From positions 26,831,933 through 26,895,932 of the forward strand of contig CM034595.1 of assembly GCA_020091685.1 (NCBI GenBank): DNA of 64,000 nt. The letters run 5' to 3'. This stretch comes from Lutjanus erythropterus. Lineage: Eukaryota; Chordata; Actinopteri; Lutjaniformes; Lutjanidae. Made by a program: the position numbers and the translations under genes. This document shows, piece by piece, positions 34,791-47,100 of the stretch. The notes below the pieces were generated by a model. The model did not search any database. It was not told the DNA's origin and saw only the letters and a program-made list of their open reading frames with translations. Numbering within the stretch: position 1 is the first letter of the stretch; every line of letters begins with the position of its first letter.

Positions 34791-37338
34791 TGACTTCATA
34801 CTAAAAGAGTTTGGGTACTAGACTGACCACCAGAAATACTAGCATTTGTCCCTGCCTTTGAGAAACGTTTTCCCACGTGACCTGATGTGGATTTCTGCAT
34901 GATGATGCTGATTCGTATAAATCCCCTAAGTTGAGGGAGGGGAGGGGTGAACATCAGTGCTCCAACCTGCATCACCGCTTTTTGCTAAGAGTTGAAAACC
35001 CAGAAAAATGAAGAATGCCTGTGATTATTTGCTTTTTGGTTCAAAAAGAATCAAATGCAGGTATTGTTTGACTACATGGTACTGGATTATTTCAGTTGAC
35101 ACCTTGAAGGTATTCAGAGGTGATATCTAGCTAATCAGGATAACATCCAATGACAAAACATAGGCTGACATCCTCTCTTTAGGTCACCTCTAAGACATTT
35201 CTGCTGCATTCATCTCAACACTTTATAGAGGTGGAAAAGTTCAGAGAGAACCGACATCATGAGCTGGAATCAAACTAACGCTTTAATGATTTGTGCCTTG
35301 ACCTGCCGAATCACCCTGATGACCCCATAGGTGCGCATTCTTATGAAGCAATGGATTGTCCCTGTAATCTGTTTGTCCTATTGTCTACACCCCGCTCCTT
35401 ATCAGGCACCGCTACTAATGGAAAATCTGACAGGAAACAGTGCAGAGGAGTGCGGGTCAAAGTCTGAGGGGAAATAAGAAACGTAAACGCTGAACTGCAG
35501 GTTTCTGGAGAAATTTGCCACATTTTAGTCCCCTTTTTGTTTGTCTTTTTTTGTTCATAATTCACACACACACACTCTGAAATGTTGAAATCTTGACTAA
35601 TGTTCAGAGATTCCTTCAACTTGTCTGATTTTTGCAACTATAACCCACTAACAGGACTCAAACTATGAGCATTTGAGGATTTATTTAACATCAGTGACTT
35701 ACGTTTAGCACGTTGATAATAATGGACTTGTCTTTCATAATACTGTACTGTATCATTGTTCTGTTCTTCCTGTCTCCTTACTCTCTCTTGTCACCCACCT
35801 CCCCCATTGGCTGGCTCTCCATGAGGGCAGGATGATTAGACAATCATTAGATCCAATAAAACATAGCTGGTTAACACTGTGGTTAACGTTTGACCAAGAC
35901 AGGATGGGACTGCTCAGATCACTCTGACTTCTCAGGAGTGACTCGCTCGATCTCCCCAGCAAGGTAAGACTCCTCACTCTCCTGTCGCCCTGTTCTGGAA
36001 ATATTGTGTGTTTGGAGTTGACTTTCGGAGGTGCAAATTGGACACAAACTGGACTGACTCTGTTGGGTTTGAAAGGCTGTGTTTGATGTGTCGGATGCTT
36101 TGAGTTTGTTGCAGAAGTGCTGTGATCTTGACTTGACTTTGGCAGGGCCTTAGCATAAGGTGTTGGCATGTCTAACCGACAACCTTTGCTTCTTTTTTCT
36201 TCTTCATGGCTTCCTGGGTTGTTGGATCTCACCTGTACAGGACACTAGATGTGGATTCATAGGAACTGAAATGTAGACTGACAGAGGTCATCCAGTCTTT
36301 GGACTAAATGGAGAAACAGAGGGCCTGCAACACCCAAATCAATGTGCCATACAGTTTTTTTTACTTTGTCCATCAACCCCTCCGTAAATAATATAAGTGC
36401 TATATAATTATATAGCATATTTTCCTCACTGGAAGTCAGTTAAATCAGTGTAAGTGAATGCCTGTGAATTCATAATGGCAACAACGACTTTTCTAGTTAA
36501 ACAATGTCAGTCAGCAGAGGTAGAGGTCAACATGGAGACAGAAATACTCATAATTGGTTGGCAGTAAATTCAGACTACACTGTGTTCTGTTAATAAGGAG
36601 TGTAGCAGGGCGGCGACATTAAAAGGGTCCTGTGCTACAAAAAGGTCATTAGTCACAACTCAATGTCACCTTCACTTTTCTGTAGCAGCTGACTTCAACC
36701 TTCTTTGTCATTGGCACTTTACAAATCCCAATTTCTCATGACATTGTCATTAATGAAAACATTCCTGATATATTTGATCATTTCTTGCATGTTATGTTAG
36801 TTATGTTTGACATGAATGAATATCAGAATTTTTCTGTTGTTCAGTAATATTAATCAACTTAATTTTTATAGCACCTTTCATACAAACATGCAGTCCAAAG
36901 TGTATTAGATGAAGGAAGAGGTTAAAAGCACTTCAAAATACTCACAGGGAGTTGCAGGCCTGTCTGGTGTTCTCAAGGGCAGGATTGTCTTGTCACAGGA
37001 AAGACTTGGAAAATTAGTCCAAAGTGTACTGGGACACACAGGCTGAAGGCCTCAAACTTCTGTTCAGATGAACATTTCAACACCAGAGTCATCAGACTGC
37101 TGAGTACACATCTGGTGTCAAAATGTTGTGTCTTTAAAAGTTTGGGTTTCTCCTGTGACAAAGAAGCCCAAAGACAAAACAGCACAGACAAAACAAAGAA
37201 ACTTAACTCAAACGACTGTACATATATTCTGCTGTCATCTGAATTTTAGAACTGTAATTTCTTATTGAGAACTTATTTGAGACACACTGACTGAAGATTC
37301 AGTTGCAGAGCAGATCAGAGTCAATGACACATAAAATC

Positions 37339-37540
37339 AGGGCTGTAACTAACAGTTATTTTCATTATTGATTAATCTGTTGATTATTTTCTCGATTAAT
37401 TGTTTGGTACGTAACATGTCAGAAAATTATGAAAAATGTCGATCACAGTTTCCCAAAGCCCGAGGTGACATCCTCAAATGTCACTTTACACATTACTGTC
37501 ATTTACATTAAAGAAGTTGAAATCAGGATCGTTTCTTAAC
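37339..37540. mobile_element. Left-end fragment of the 'GCTGCAA' TIR family
   Basis: Starts AGGGCTGTAACTAACAGTTATTTTCATTATTGATTAATCTG and continues TTTCTCGATTAATTGTTTGG ... CAGTTTCCCAAAGCCCGAGGTGACATCC, the best-preserved left end of this family in the window. The right end is missing or diverged. Confidence 0.65.
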
Positions 37541-38096
37541 ACAAAACCACTCATTTCCCGACTCGCACATACATGCTAATACCCAATCAATGACTCTTTT
37601 GTTACGCTAGACTAGAGGTTGCACACTTTGACCTTTGGAATCTGCATCATATTGACACCCACTGTGGAAAAAAATCACCAAAGTCTGGTATTGAATGTAA
37701 GCTCTGACTTTCAGTTTCTCCTGACACCCTGAGGTGGGTGGCTCACCTGGTGGTGTAGGTGGAGCTGCACGTATGAGCACTTTAAGTTCTCGTTCAGTTC
37801 AAAGTATGAAGCACAGGCAGATACATGTGTGAATACTCAAGGACAGGTTTCCTTTGTCTTCATGAATCAATAACTTATTGCACTGAACAGAGAAACTACT
37901 GTACCAGTGCATGCTGGATTTAATTGTTTCTAGATGAACTGAGTAACTGTCCTCATCAGTTTTTATTATTTCTACAAGCATGTGCATTTAACAGCAGAGG
38001 ACAGTGGATAAAATTTAAAATCCTCCTCTTCATGTCACCTCAACCTCCTGCTTTCTCCTTCACAATTTTTTATAACTCCTCTCCCCCACATCTCCT

Positions 38097-38099
<3 letters not shown>

Positions 38100-38124
<25 letters not shown>
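38100..38124. repeat. (CTC)n / pyrimidine tract
   Basis: Eight CTC units lie about 30 bases upstream of the cdh17 start codon, followed by ATCTCAGTCTTCCTTCACAG. The CAG at 38144 could be a splice acceptor joining an upstream noncoding exon to the coding exon, in which case this is its polypyrimidine tract. Confidence 0.7.
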
Positions 38125-38128
<4 letters not shown>

Positions 38129-38153
38129 CAGTCTTCCTTCACAGACTACAATC

Positions 38154-41100
38154 ATGACACCCATGGTGCATCTGTTGCTGCTCCCACTCCTGCTCAGCAT
38201 TGTGAGTACATAACACGGCCAACTGCTGCTGCAATCCTTCAATGCATATTCATAGTAAATGTTCAAATACATAAACCTGTTAAACCAGTCAGTGTGGATT
38301 CATGTGTACATTTATCCACGTGCAGTTTATTGAACTGTTTAGGTACATAACAACTAAATGAATGCCAACTTTTTGATGTGCAAGAAAATGTTGATAAGTG
38401 CAAGATTAAATAAATGTTTGCAAGAAACAGTTTGGTAACTTATTTTAAACACTAAAAGGAAGTGTAAAGCGTTACTAAACTGAGGTTTAGTCTGTTCTCT
38501 TTAGACTTTGCTCGTTTGTTCTGCAGTGTGATATAAGATTTCACATTGTTGGGTCATTTTGGTTCAATAAATAACTGAGCTGTAAAAACCTGCCCTCAAT
38601 GCCTCACTGCATTCAGCTACAGTACAGAACTGAAGCAAAAGGGGCAAATGTGCGCATGATTCAGTTGTACCTCAGCCTGTACGGTATTTAATGACCTCTG
38701 ACCTCTGTTCCTGTGCTCTGACAGGCTGCTGGGAAGGATCTGGAGGAAAAGAAGGGCCCATTTGAGAACATAGAGCTGGATGTGCAAGAAGGGACGCCAG
38801 AGAATTATCCCATATATCAGGTATTACGCACATGACATCAGTGGTGGAAAGTAACTGAGTACATTTACTCAGGTTCTATACTGAAGTACAAATTTGAGGT
38901 ACTTGTACTTTATTAGAGATTATCCATTTATGCCGGAGGTCTTCACAGAGGGAGGCAGGTCACAGGAAGTCATTCCTGCCTGCAGCCATCAAACTTTTTG
39001 AAGAAAGGAGCGTCAGACACTCAATAAACTGGCGCTGGGACTTATTTCATCACTTTCAGCAGCTAATTATTATTTATATAGCATTATATCTTCAACTGTG
39101 CAATATTGACCTAACAGTACAGTAATTCTGTGCAATAATAATCCATCGTTACTGCTTTTATTTATTTATGCTGTACATTTGAACCAACAAACACTCTTAG
39201 TGATACAAACCCAATTCCAAAAAGGTGGCAGGTTGCATAAAACGTAAATTAAAACAGAATGCTATGAGTTACAAAAACTTTTTGACCTATATTCAATTAA
39301 ATGCAGTACAAAGACAATATATTTAATGTGCATACTAACTTTATTTATTTGTTTTTGTTTGTTTACCACAGTGATGTGTCAACTTTTCTTTTAAAAACAC
39401 TCAGTTGGGCACTGAGGACACTAATTTGAAAGTGAAATTCTTACTCTCATTCTTGCTTGATAGATGACTCAGCAGTCGTGTATCAAGCGGGGTCTCTGTT
39501 GACGTATGTTGTGCATCATAATGGACCACACATTTTCAGTGCAGGACAGGCCTGGACTGAGTTTATCGGTTTAAAGATTAAATATCTTGTCTTTGTACTG
39601 TATTCAATTGAATGCAAGTCGAAAATGATTTGCAAATCATTGAGTTCTGTTTTACACGCTTACAGTATTTATAAATCCCATTTTTTCAGCATTATTGTTT
39701 ACGTACTCTGTTGGATATATTGTAGTATACATATATATTTTTTACAAATTTGTTATTTGTCTGTTGTCTATATATTGTTATATATTGTAGTACAATGCAC
39801 ATATTTTACATTTGGACATTTGCACAGTTGTACATTTTATTGAATATACTTCTATACTTTTATTTAAATAGGAGTTTTAAGTATGTCTTCCACCACTGCA
39901 TACCAGCTGAGAATGCAACTATTTAGTTTCCCTTTAATCTGTGCTATAATGAAGAATCAACCAGCTATAAAGTGATCTGTTATTGTTCTCACGAGTCCTC
40001 CCCATGTTTCCCTCCACAGTTTCAGGTGACCAATCCAAGTGTAGATGGTTTCAGGCTGACTGGAGAAGGTAGGGAAGACATCAAGATTTCAAAAGATGGC
40101 TGGCTGTACCTGGAGAGACCTCTGGACTGGTCACGAGACAACCACTACATGATCATGGTGAAGTGGTCTTCTCTATTCTTATGGACACACAGAAAATGAT
40201 ACTTGTGCATTGTAGTGTCAATAAGTGTATTTATGTGTGCTTTGTGTTTGTGTGTGCGTGATTATATCCAGGTGGAGGCGTTGGCAGGTGATGAAGTAGT
40301 GGATGGCCCAATTTCTGTGATCATAAATGTGTTGGACATCAACAACAACGCCCCGTACTTCAACCAGACTGTCTACACAGCTATGGTTAGAGAGCACAGT
40401 GCAGCAGGTGTGTGTGTTTTATTGCACTCAAAGCTACTACAAGGAACTCAGTTATTTTGTTGATTTTAGAGGCCACAGGGGAGAACAGCTGTAGCGTTTC
40501 CACCGCCATAACCATAAAATGTGATGTCAAAAAAAGAATTATCTAAAGAAAAATCCTGCTTCTTTTTAACCGGCTAAGGAATTATTCGCTGTAACTTTGC
40601 CTCAGTAACTGTAAACATAAGCTGCTTTGATTTAATGAGAATCCAACTTGATAGCAGGCATCAAGAATAACTACACAGAAATAGCTGATCTTCTTGTCCT
40701 GGTCCTGTTTGTTTATGTTGGTCATATAGAGGCATCATTATTAAACTGACAGGGAACCGCTCATGAAAAAAATCACTTCATAGCACTACAAGAGGTCAGA
40801 AACTCCACCGGGCATCTTTAATTTTACTGACAATGATTTTCTAAAGTGGTGTTTCAGTACACTATGTAAGTCAAGAGTTTTATTGAGATACAGGAAGTTT
40901 TTATTAGGTAAAATGTTGCTCCTTGGCAGTGGACTTTAATGCATTAAATTAATTTTGTCCTACAGGGTGTTACATATTTAACTCACCGGGACATAAATAA
41001 TTCCAATTTATGGTGGCATAGATATGCTGTTATCATCTAGCTTTCATAAATGTCCACTCTAATGTCCATCCATGCATTTCAAGTTGGACTCTTCTGTGAT

Positions 41101-44100
41101 AGCCATTTCCTCATAAAGGCCTTTTGAGCAGCTACCAATAATATATTTAATAAATATTTATCTCATTTCAAATATTCTTGAGGTACGAGTCCAAAAGATA
41201 CGCCAAAATCTTACTCTCCATGGGTACATGACATTTGAAAATATCTTGTAAGGCACATAATGATTTGCATCTAGATTTCCACAATTTCTCCAGCAAACTG
41301 TTGTCATTATGACATTTCTGAGAGGGTCTAACTAGCACACACCTCCTCGGATATGATTATCCCTCCTTTGATCCCCTATTTTGTTTTAAAGATTTGATTG
41401 TCCTTTATGTACACATGAAATAATTCTGATAATTGACAAAACTTTGACAAAGAGATCATTTTCATATGCTACTAAAATGAAGAGAAAACAATGGCTGTCT
41501 TAAACATTAGAAACCTCTTGTAAAAAACTACAAGCTGGTGTGCATTTGAATTTGTTTGGCAATAAAATAAAGTACGACCAATGTGTCGTTCACAAACGAA
41601 AACATCTAAAAACACCACTGTGGTTCTGTAAGACTATCCTCTAAAGCAGAGTTTCCTGAACTTTGTTTTCTGGGGACCTACTTTTTAAAAAAAACACTGC
41701 AACCCAGTTCAGAACAAGCTTTATCTATAAATGCTGGAAAGAGTCGTGCATAAATTATTGCCATTTCCTTATCGCCCTATTTTAAGCATGTTATTTATTT
41801 TAAATAAAAAATGAGAAATAGATGCATTTAGGCTAAAGTTAACAGGCCATCTTTTTTTTATTTCCTCTCATGAGTAAAACAATAAAGCAACATTTTAGCT
41901 GACTTTATAAATGACACAAAATAAGTGCATTTAGGCAGAATTAACAGGTTCTCATTTTTTTTCTCTAATCAGTAAAACGATATACACATTTGAATTGCTT
42001 TATTAAAGGTTTACTGCAAATAAAAAGTTGAAGAGATTATGGAAGAAATAATGCAAATTTCTTCCAAGTAAAATCTGCTGTGATCCAGCTGTGGGTCCCA
42101 GTGTCTGTGGATAACTGCTCTAAAGGATTCTTGGCATGCATGTGGGTGAAGCTATATGTTCGCTGAACACTTCTCTGTTTTGAAATACTCAGGTCAACAT
42201 GTCATAGTGGTGTGACTTCAACATCAGGTTTGTCTGTTGTGCCAGGTGTCCCATTTACCCGCGTGTTTGCGTCGGATCGGGACGACCCACAGACCCCCAA
42301 CGCTCATCTGAGCTACAGCCTGGTCAGCCAGATCCCCAACAGGCACAACACCCTCCTGTTCCAGATCGACCCTAACACTGGAGAGATCTCCACCACAGAA
42401 GAAGGTAGCAACACAGCATGTCTGTGCACGCAGACACACACACCTCAACGCACAGATATGAACCCAGATATCAGAAGTAGGTGCGCTGTCCGTGGGAAAG
42501 TCTGTAATCTGTCCATTTCTGCCTGTAATCTGGCAGTATAGTGCCGCTGTAAATCCAGATTACACAGCTCATCTTATGTGCTCAAGATTAATGCTGACTG
42601 GAGGCAGATTGCCTAAATGTGTCGCGTGATGTTGATCACAGATTAGTCTGAGTGTGTGTGAGCATGTGAAGATGCCTGCTTACATCTGTGAGAGGAAGTT
42701 TTTATCACATTTCTCAGACAGCCTTCACACAGCAGAAATGTTCTTCCACCAATCAATGTGAAAACATGTTTGCAATAGAACAATATTTGATCTATATGTG
42801 TTCTTTAACAGGGAAAAAAATGATTAAGTCCAGAGAAGGCCTCCTGTACAGCAGAGGAGAGGATCGGAGCATCGACTCTCTGAGGACAAAGTTTGACGAC
42901 TTCTGTCCAGGACACAAGGGCCCCTATGAAGCAAATCCCTTCTTCACCTGTGTGGAGAGAGCAGGTCTGTATACAGATGTGTCCAGTGTAGAGCTGCAAA
43001 CATTAGTCAAGTAGTCAAAGTTAAGAAAAAAAAAATCAAATTCCATCTTCACAAATATGAATATATTATTTTCCTTATGTGTATATAAATTTATTGAGAG
43101 ATTCAGGGCATTACAAACAGCAACAGCCCAACCCAATCCCCTACTACATCCTGCAACAAGTAATGAAAGTAAAGACAAAAATGAAAATGAATACATTTTA
43201 AATACTAAATAAATAAATCATTAGAGTTGTTCCCTCTTTGCATGAATTTATTCACAGGCCAGTCTCAGCCAGTCCAATATGGTGGCGATGCTGACATATC
43301 ACAGCAATGTATATATATATATATATATTTAACTATAATTACAAATGAACACAGGTTCATCTTAAATCGGCCAAATGGTTACAGCACATGCCACATAGCC
43401 ACATGGTTGCAACTGTCATCAGTTCGATTTCAGCTGGTGACCTTTGTTGCATGTCACATCCTTATCTTTCTCTTTCATTCTTAAAAAGAAGTTACGAAGA
43501 TAATGTATAGAAAGTATAAGTACTGCATCCATTGAGTATGATCAATTAGAGAAAACAAACTGCCAAAAGGCTCAGCTGTGTTCAGAGTGTGAATCCAATA
43601 TGTCTTTCTGCAGAGCACTGAATTGATAATGTCGACATCTCTAATAGGGAGAGTGGAACTTAAATGACACTGCAGAGCCATAGTAATCCTGGGCATAATG
43701 CTGAGCAATATCATCATCCATGTTTTGTGTGTGAGTCTGAGTTTTGTGTTCTCTGCAAATCTTTAAAGCTCTTTTAGTTTGTCTGACATAAACCAGACCA
43801 CAGGGACATTTCAGCATGTTCCACATTTCGTGAAAAGGTTAGAACATGATGCACAGTGGCCGCGGTGTCAGGTGGTTTCCTGTTGTCAGAATGAACCAAT
43901 CTGCCGCTCTGATTGCAAGAACATTTCAACATTAATAATCTCTGGTTCTCATGGTCCTCTATGTAAACTGACTTTAGTTAAGTCCTTGCACAGCTGGTTG
44001 GATGAAACAAGAAACTGTGCCTCATCCTGTGCTCTGCTGCAATCGCATTAATAAAACAATAACCACAATATTTTTACAATATAAGATAAACTTTATTTAA

Positions 44101-47100
44101 CAAAAACATGGCATACATGAACAGAAAACAGGCAAAACAGTACACACAGAACAAACACAACACCACTGTGACATTAAAACTAGTACACACACACACAGTA
44201 GATCATCACAGCTTATGTTAGCCAAACAACCCAAACATGTAATAAAACACTGAGGGATTTAAAGGAAGAAATACTTGATTCCTTTTCATATACACAAATT
44301 AATATCATTATTATATACGGAGAACCTGGCAGCTTCTCTCGATAATTAAAAAAAAGAAAATAATTTAATTCACTTCACTTCTCAGTGAAATACATTTTTT
44401 TTAGGGCTACAGTTATAAAATCTTCTGAAGAGTTGAGAACCACTCATCCACAGTGTGGCCTGTGGCTCACAACTGTTCAGATGAACTCTTGTGTATTTCT
44501 GAGATCTTAAAAGTCGTGAGTGGTCCCAGTCGAGGGATTTGTGGTGCATAAAAGTTAGAACATGTGGTGACAGCTGGGGTCAGTGCAGATGAACACAGAC
44601 TGTACCGACTGTCAGTGATTAGTGCAGCTTGTGTGATTTATTGGGTGTTGGGTGTTGATGAGTTCAGCCAGGGAGAGTGGGATAAGCGGTTACTAATTTC
44701 TATGATCGGGTCAAGAAGAAACGCCTCGAAGACTGTGTCCACGTGACTCAGCTTCACAAAATTAGAGATGTTTTAATCAAAGTTTATCTTTTTGCTGCCT
44801 GTACAAATATTTCAACCTTAATCTTCCTCTGTGGTGTCATGTCAGAAATGAGGAGGAGGAATTTGGACCCTCTGGAGGACCCCGACTACACCCTGATTGT
44901 GCGCGTGCAGGACCTGGGAGGAGAGGTGCAGACTGCACTGAGTGGAAACGCCAGAGTGCAGATTGTTGTGCAGCAGAACCTGTGGGTCAATCCTGGACTG
45001 ATAACTGTGCAAGAGCACTTAAAGGAAACATACCCTATGCCTATTGCTAAGGTGTGGTGGGTTGCCAAATCTGCACAAATCTCACAAATGCAGACAGATT
45101 AAAGTAAAAAAAACACACATTGTACCAACTATATCCAGTAACTGACCATCCCACACTGGCCTCTTTGCTTCCTTTTTTAATCTAGGTCCAGTCTAATGAG
45201 CCCAACGCCGTCTACAGGCTGGTGCAGAAAGAGCGAGAGCTGAAATTCCCCTTCCAGATCACAGAAGATGGAGAAATACATCTGACAGAGGAGCTGGACA
45301 GAGAAGACAAGGACAATGTACATGACACATGCTTAGTTTGCTCAATAAATCTCTCATATCTGATGTAGAAAAAATAACAACTAACTCCTGAGCATTGTTC
45401 TTAAACTTGTGTTGGTTCTGTTTCAGTACATCCTGGTGGTGCTGGCAACAGATAACAGTGGCAACGAGGTGGATCCGCCCATGGAGATCCAAGTCGTGGT
45501 GGAGGATGTGAATGACAACGCACCCGAGTGTCCAAGTGATGAAACTGTGTTTGAGGTGCAGGAAGATGAGACTGTGGGTAAGAAGTGTGTGTGATTATTA
45601 CATAACCATGAAACCTGAACCATTCATGGAGCGGAGTGTGCTACAGGTTTCCTCTTTCAACGTATTTCCCAAACATCTATTCTCTCGCTCTGTTGCTACA
45701 CCTAAGAACACTCTAAAGAGCGAGTGAAATGCTCTGTTACAAGTAAAAGTCTAATTAAAAGTAAAAGTCTGCATTAAAAATTTAAACTGAAAGCTACTAC
45801 GAGGAACTTTCATAGTGTGTTGATTCTGGTGTCCCTTATAGAAAAAAACAGTAGTGTTTCCACCACCATAACCACAAAATATAACGTAAAAAATAAAATA
45901 ATGTCACTACACATCTCTTTTTAACTGACTAACATATGATTCACTGTAACTTTGCCTGTGAAAATGTAAACACATCTGGTTTCATGGAGAATCTGACACA
46001 GTTGCAAGCATTAAAGCAGCAGTAGGTAAAAAGCCTAGAAAAGACTTGATTGTTGAGTCTCATCCCCGGGACGTGAGTTGGGTTTCGTTTTCTCCATCCT
46101 AGGCCCCTCCTGCCAGAGAGCATATGCACGTGTAGGCACACAACGCTTTACCGAGGCAATCATGCATGTGTGTATCAGCCTCTGACAGCACTCACCAGTT
46201 CTTTTCTGTTTGTCCCTCCTGTCTCACTTCTTTCCCCTCTCTTCTTTGTACATTCAAGAAGTATACTTCAAACATATTACTCCTCCGCAGTCAGCATGCA
46301 GGGAAAGACTAATAAGCATACCGTAAACAGCCGAGCGCGGTTGGCCAGGCTCACTGCTGTAGGATGAGAAGTGACAGTGAAGGTATATCTGCTTTTTAAT
46401 GCCAAAAGTTTGAAACATAAACTCTCTCCTCTCGCCAGTAAGGGTGTCAGAGCATCAGAGCAAAATCAGTGTGACCCCGGTGTTTTGTTTTGTTTTTACC
46501 TCAAAAGCTCCAGTCTGTCACCAGCCCTCTCCTGCAGAGCTACCCGGTTCACAGCAGCTGTCTGTCAGCTCTGTACTCAGCTCTGCCCCAGTGCACTCAG
46601 CAACAGCCCCACGACAGACGTGAATAAACGCAACTGAAGATAAAGTCAAAAGTAACCGTGTAAGATGAGAAACTCCTGGACTGAGCATGTTGCTCATTAG
46701 CTGGACTCTCTTTCAGATCCCCATTCTGATAATTCAGTTTTATAGCAACGTTTCCTGCAAGGAAAAGGAGTCTGGTTTTCTCTCAGACCATTTGATTTAC
46801 AATATACTGAAAGCTTATTATGGAATTATTGCTCAAGGATGCAAAAAACTGTCACCTACCCTAGCTTTAAAATGTGGTAATGATGGTACCTTATTTGATT
46901 TTTTCCACGATTTTGTCTATACATAAGGGAAATCCCTCGGTGTACTTTCTATTTTGTAAGGGGTCATGAGAAAAAACATGAGAACCTCTGGAAAAAAAAC
47001 ATTTTTTAAGTTGTAAGAAAATTAAAGAATGGCTTTTGTTCTTACGCTCTGGTTCTGGTTCTCTGGTTCCAGGTACCATAGTAGGACAGCTGTTGGCCCA

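Larger units (their letters stand above)
32700..38150. other. gem-cdh17 intergenic region
   Basis: Contains a short GT run (about 33070-33087), a large truncated DNA-element-like repeat (33597-34790), a repeat fragment at 37339-37540 and, just before cdh17, a pyrimidine-rich (CTC)n stretch. No additional coding exon is supported. Noncoding 5' exons of cdh17 could lie here; I see no TATA box that points to one. Confidence 0.5.

Noticed and set aside
35753-36232. 159-residue minus-strand frame upstream of cdh17
   Set aside because: Low-complexity composition, no recognised domain, no promoter or splice signals, and overlap with other short frames.
39457-39843. 128-residue frame in cdh17 intron 2
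   Set aside because: It runs through the inverted-repeat arm of a fold-back transposon and into AT-rich DNA; not conserved protein sequence.
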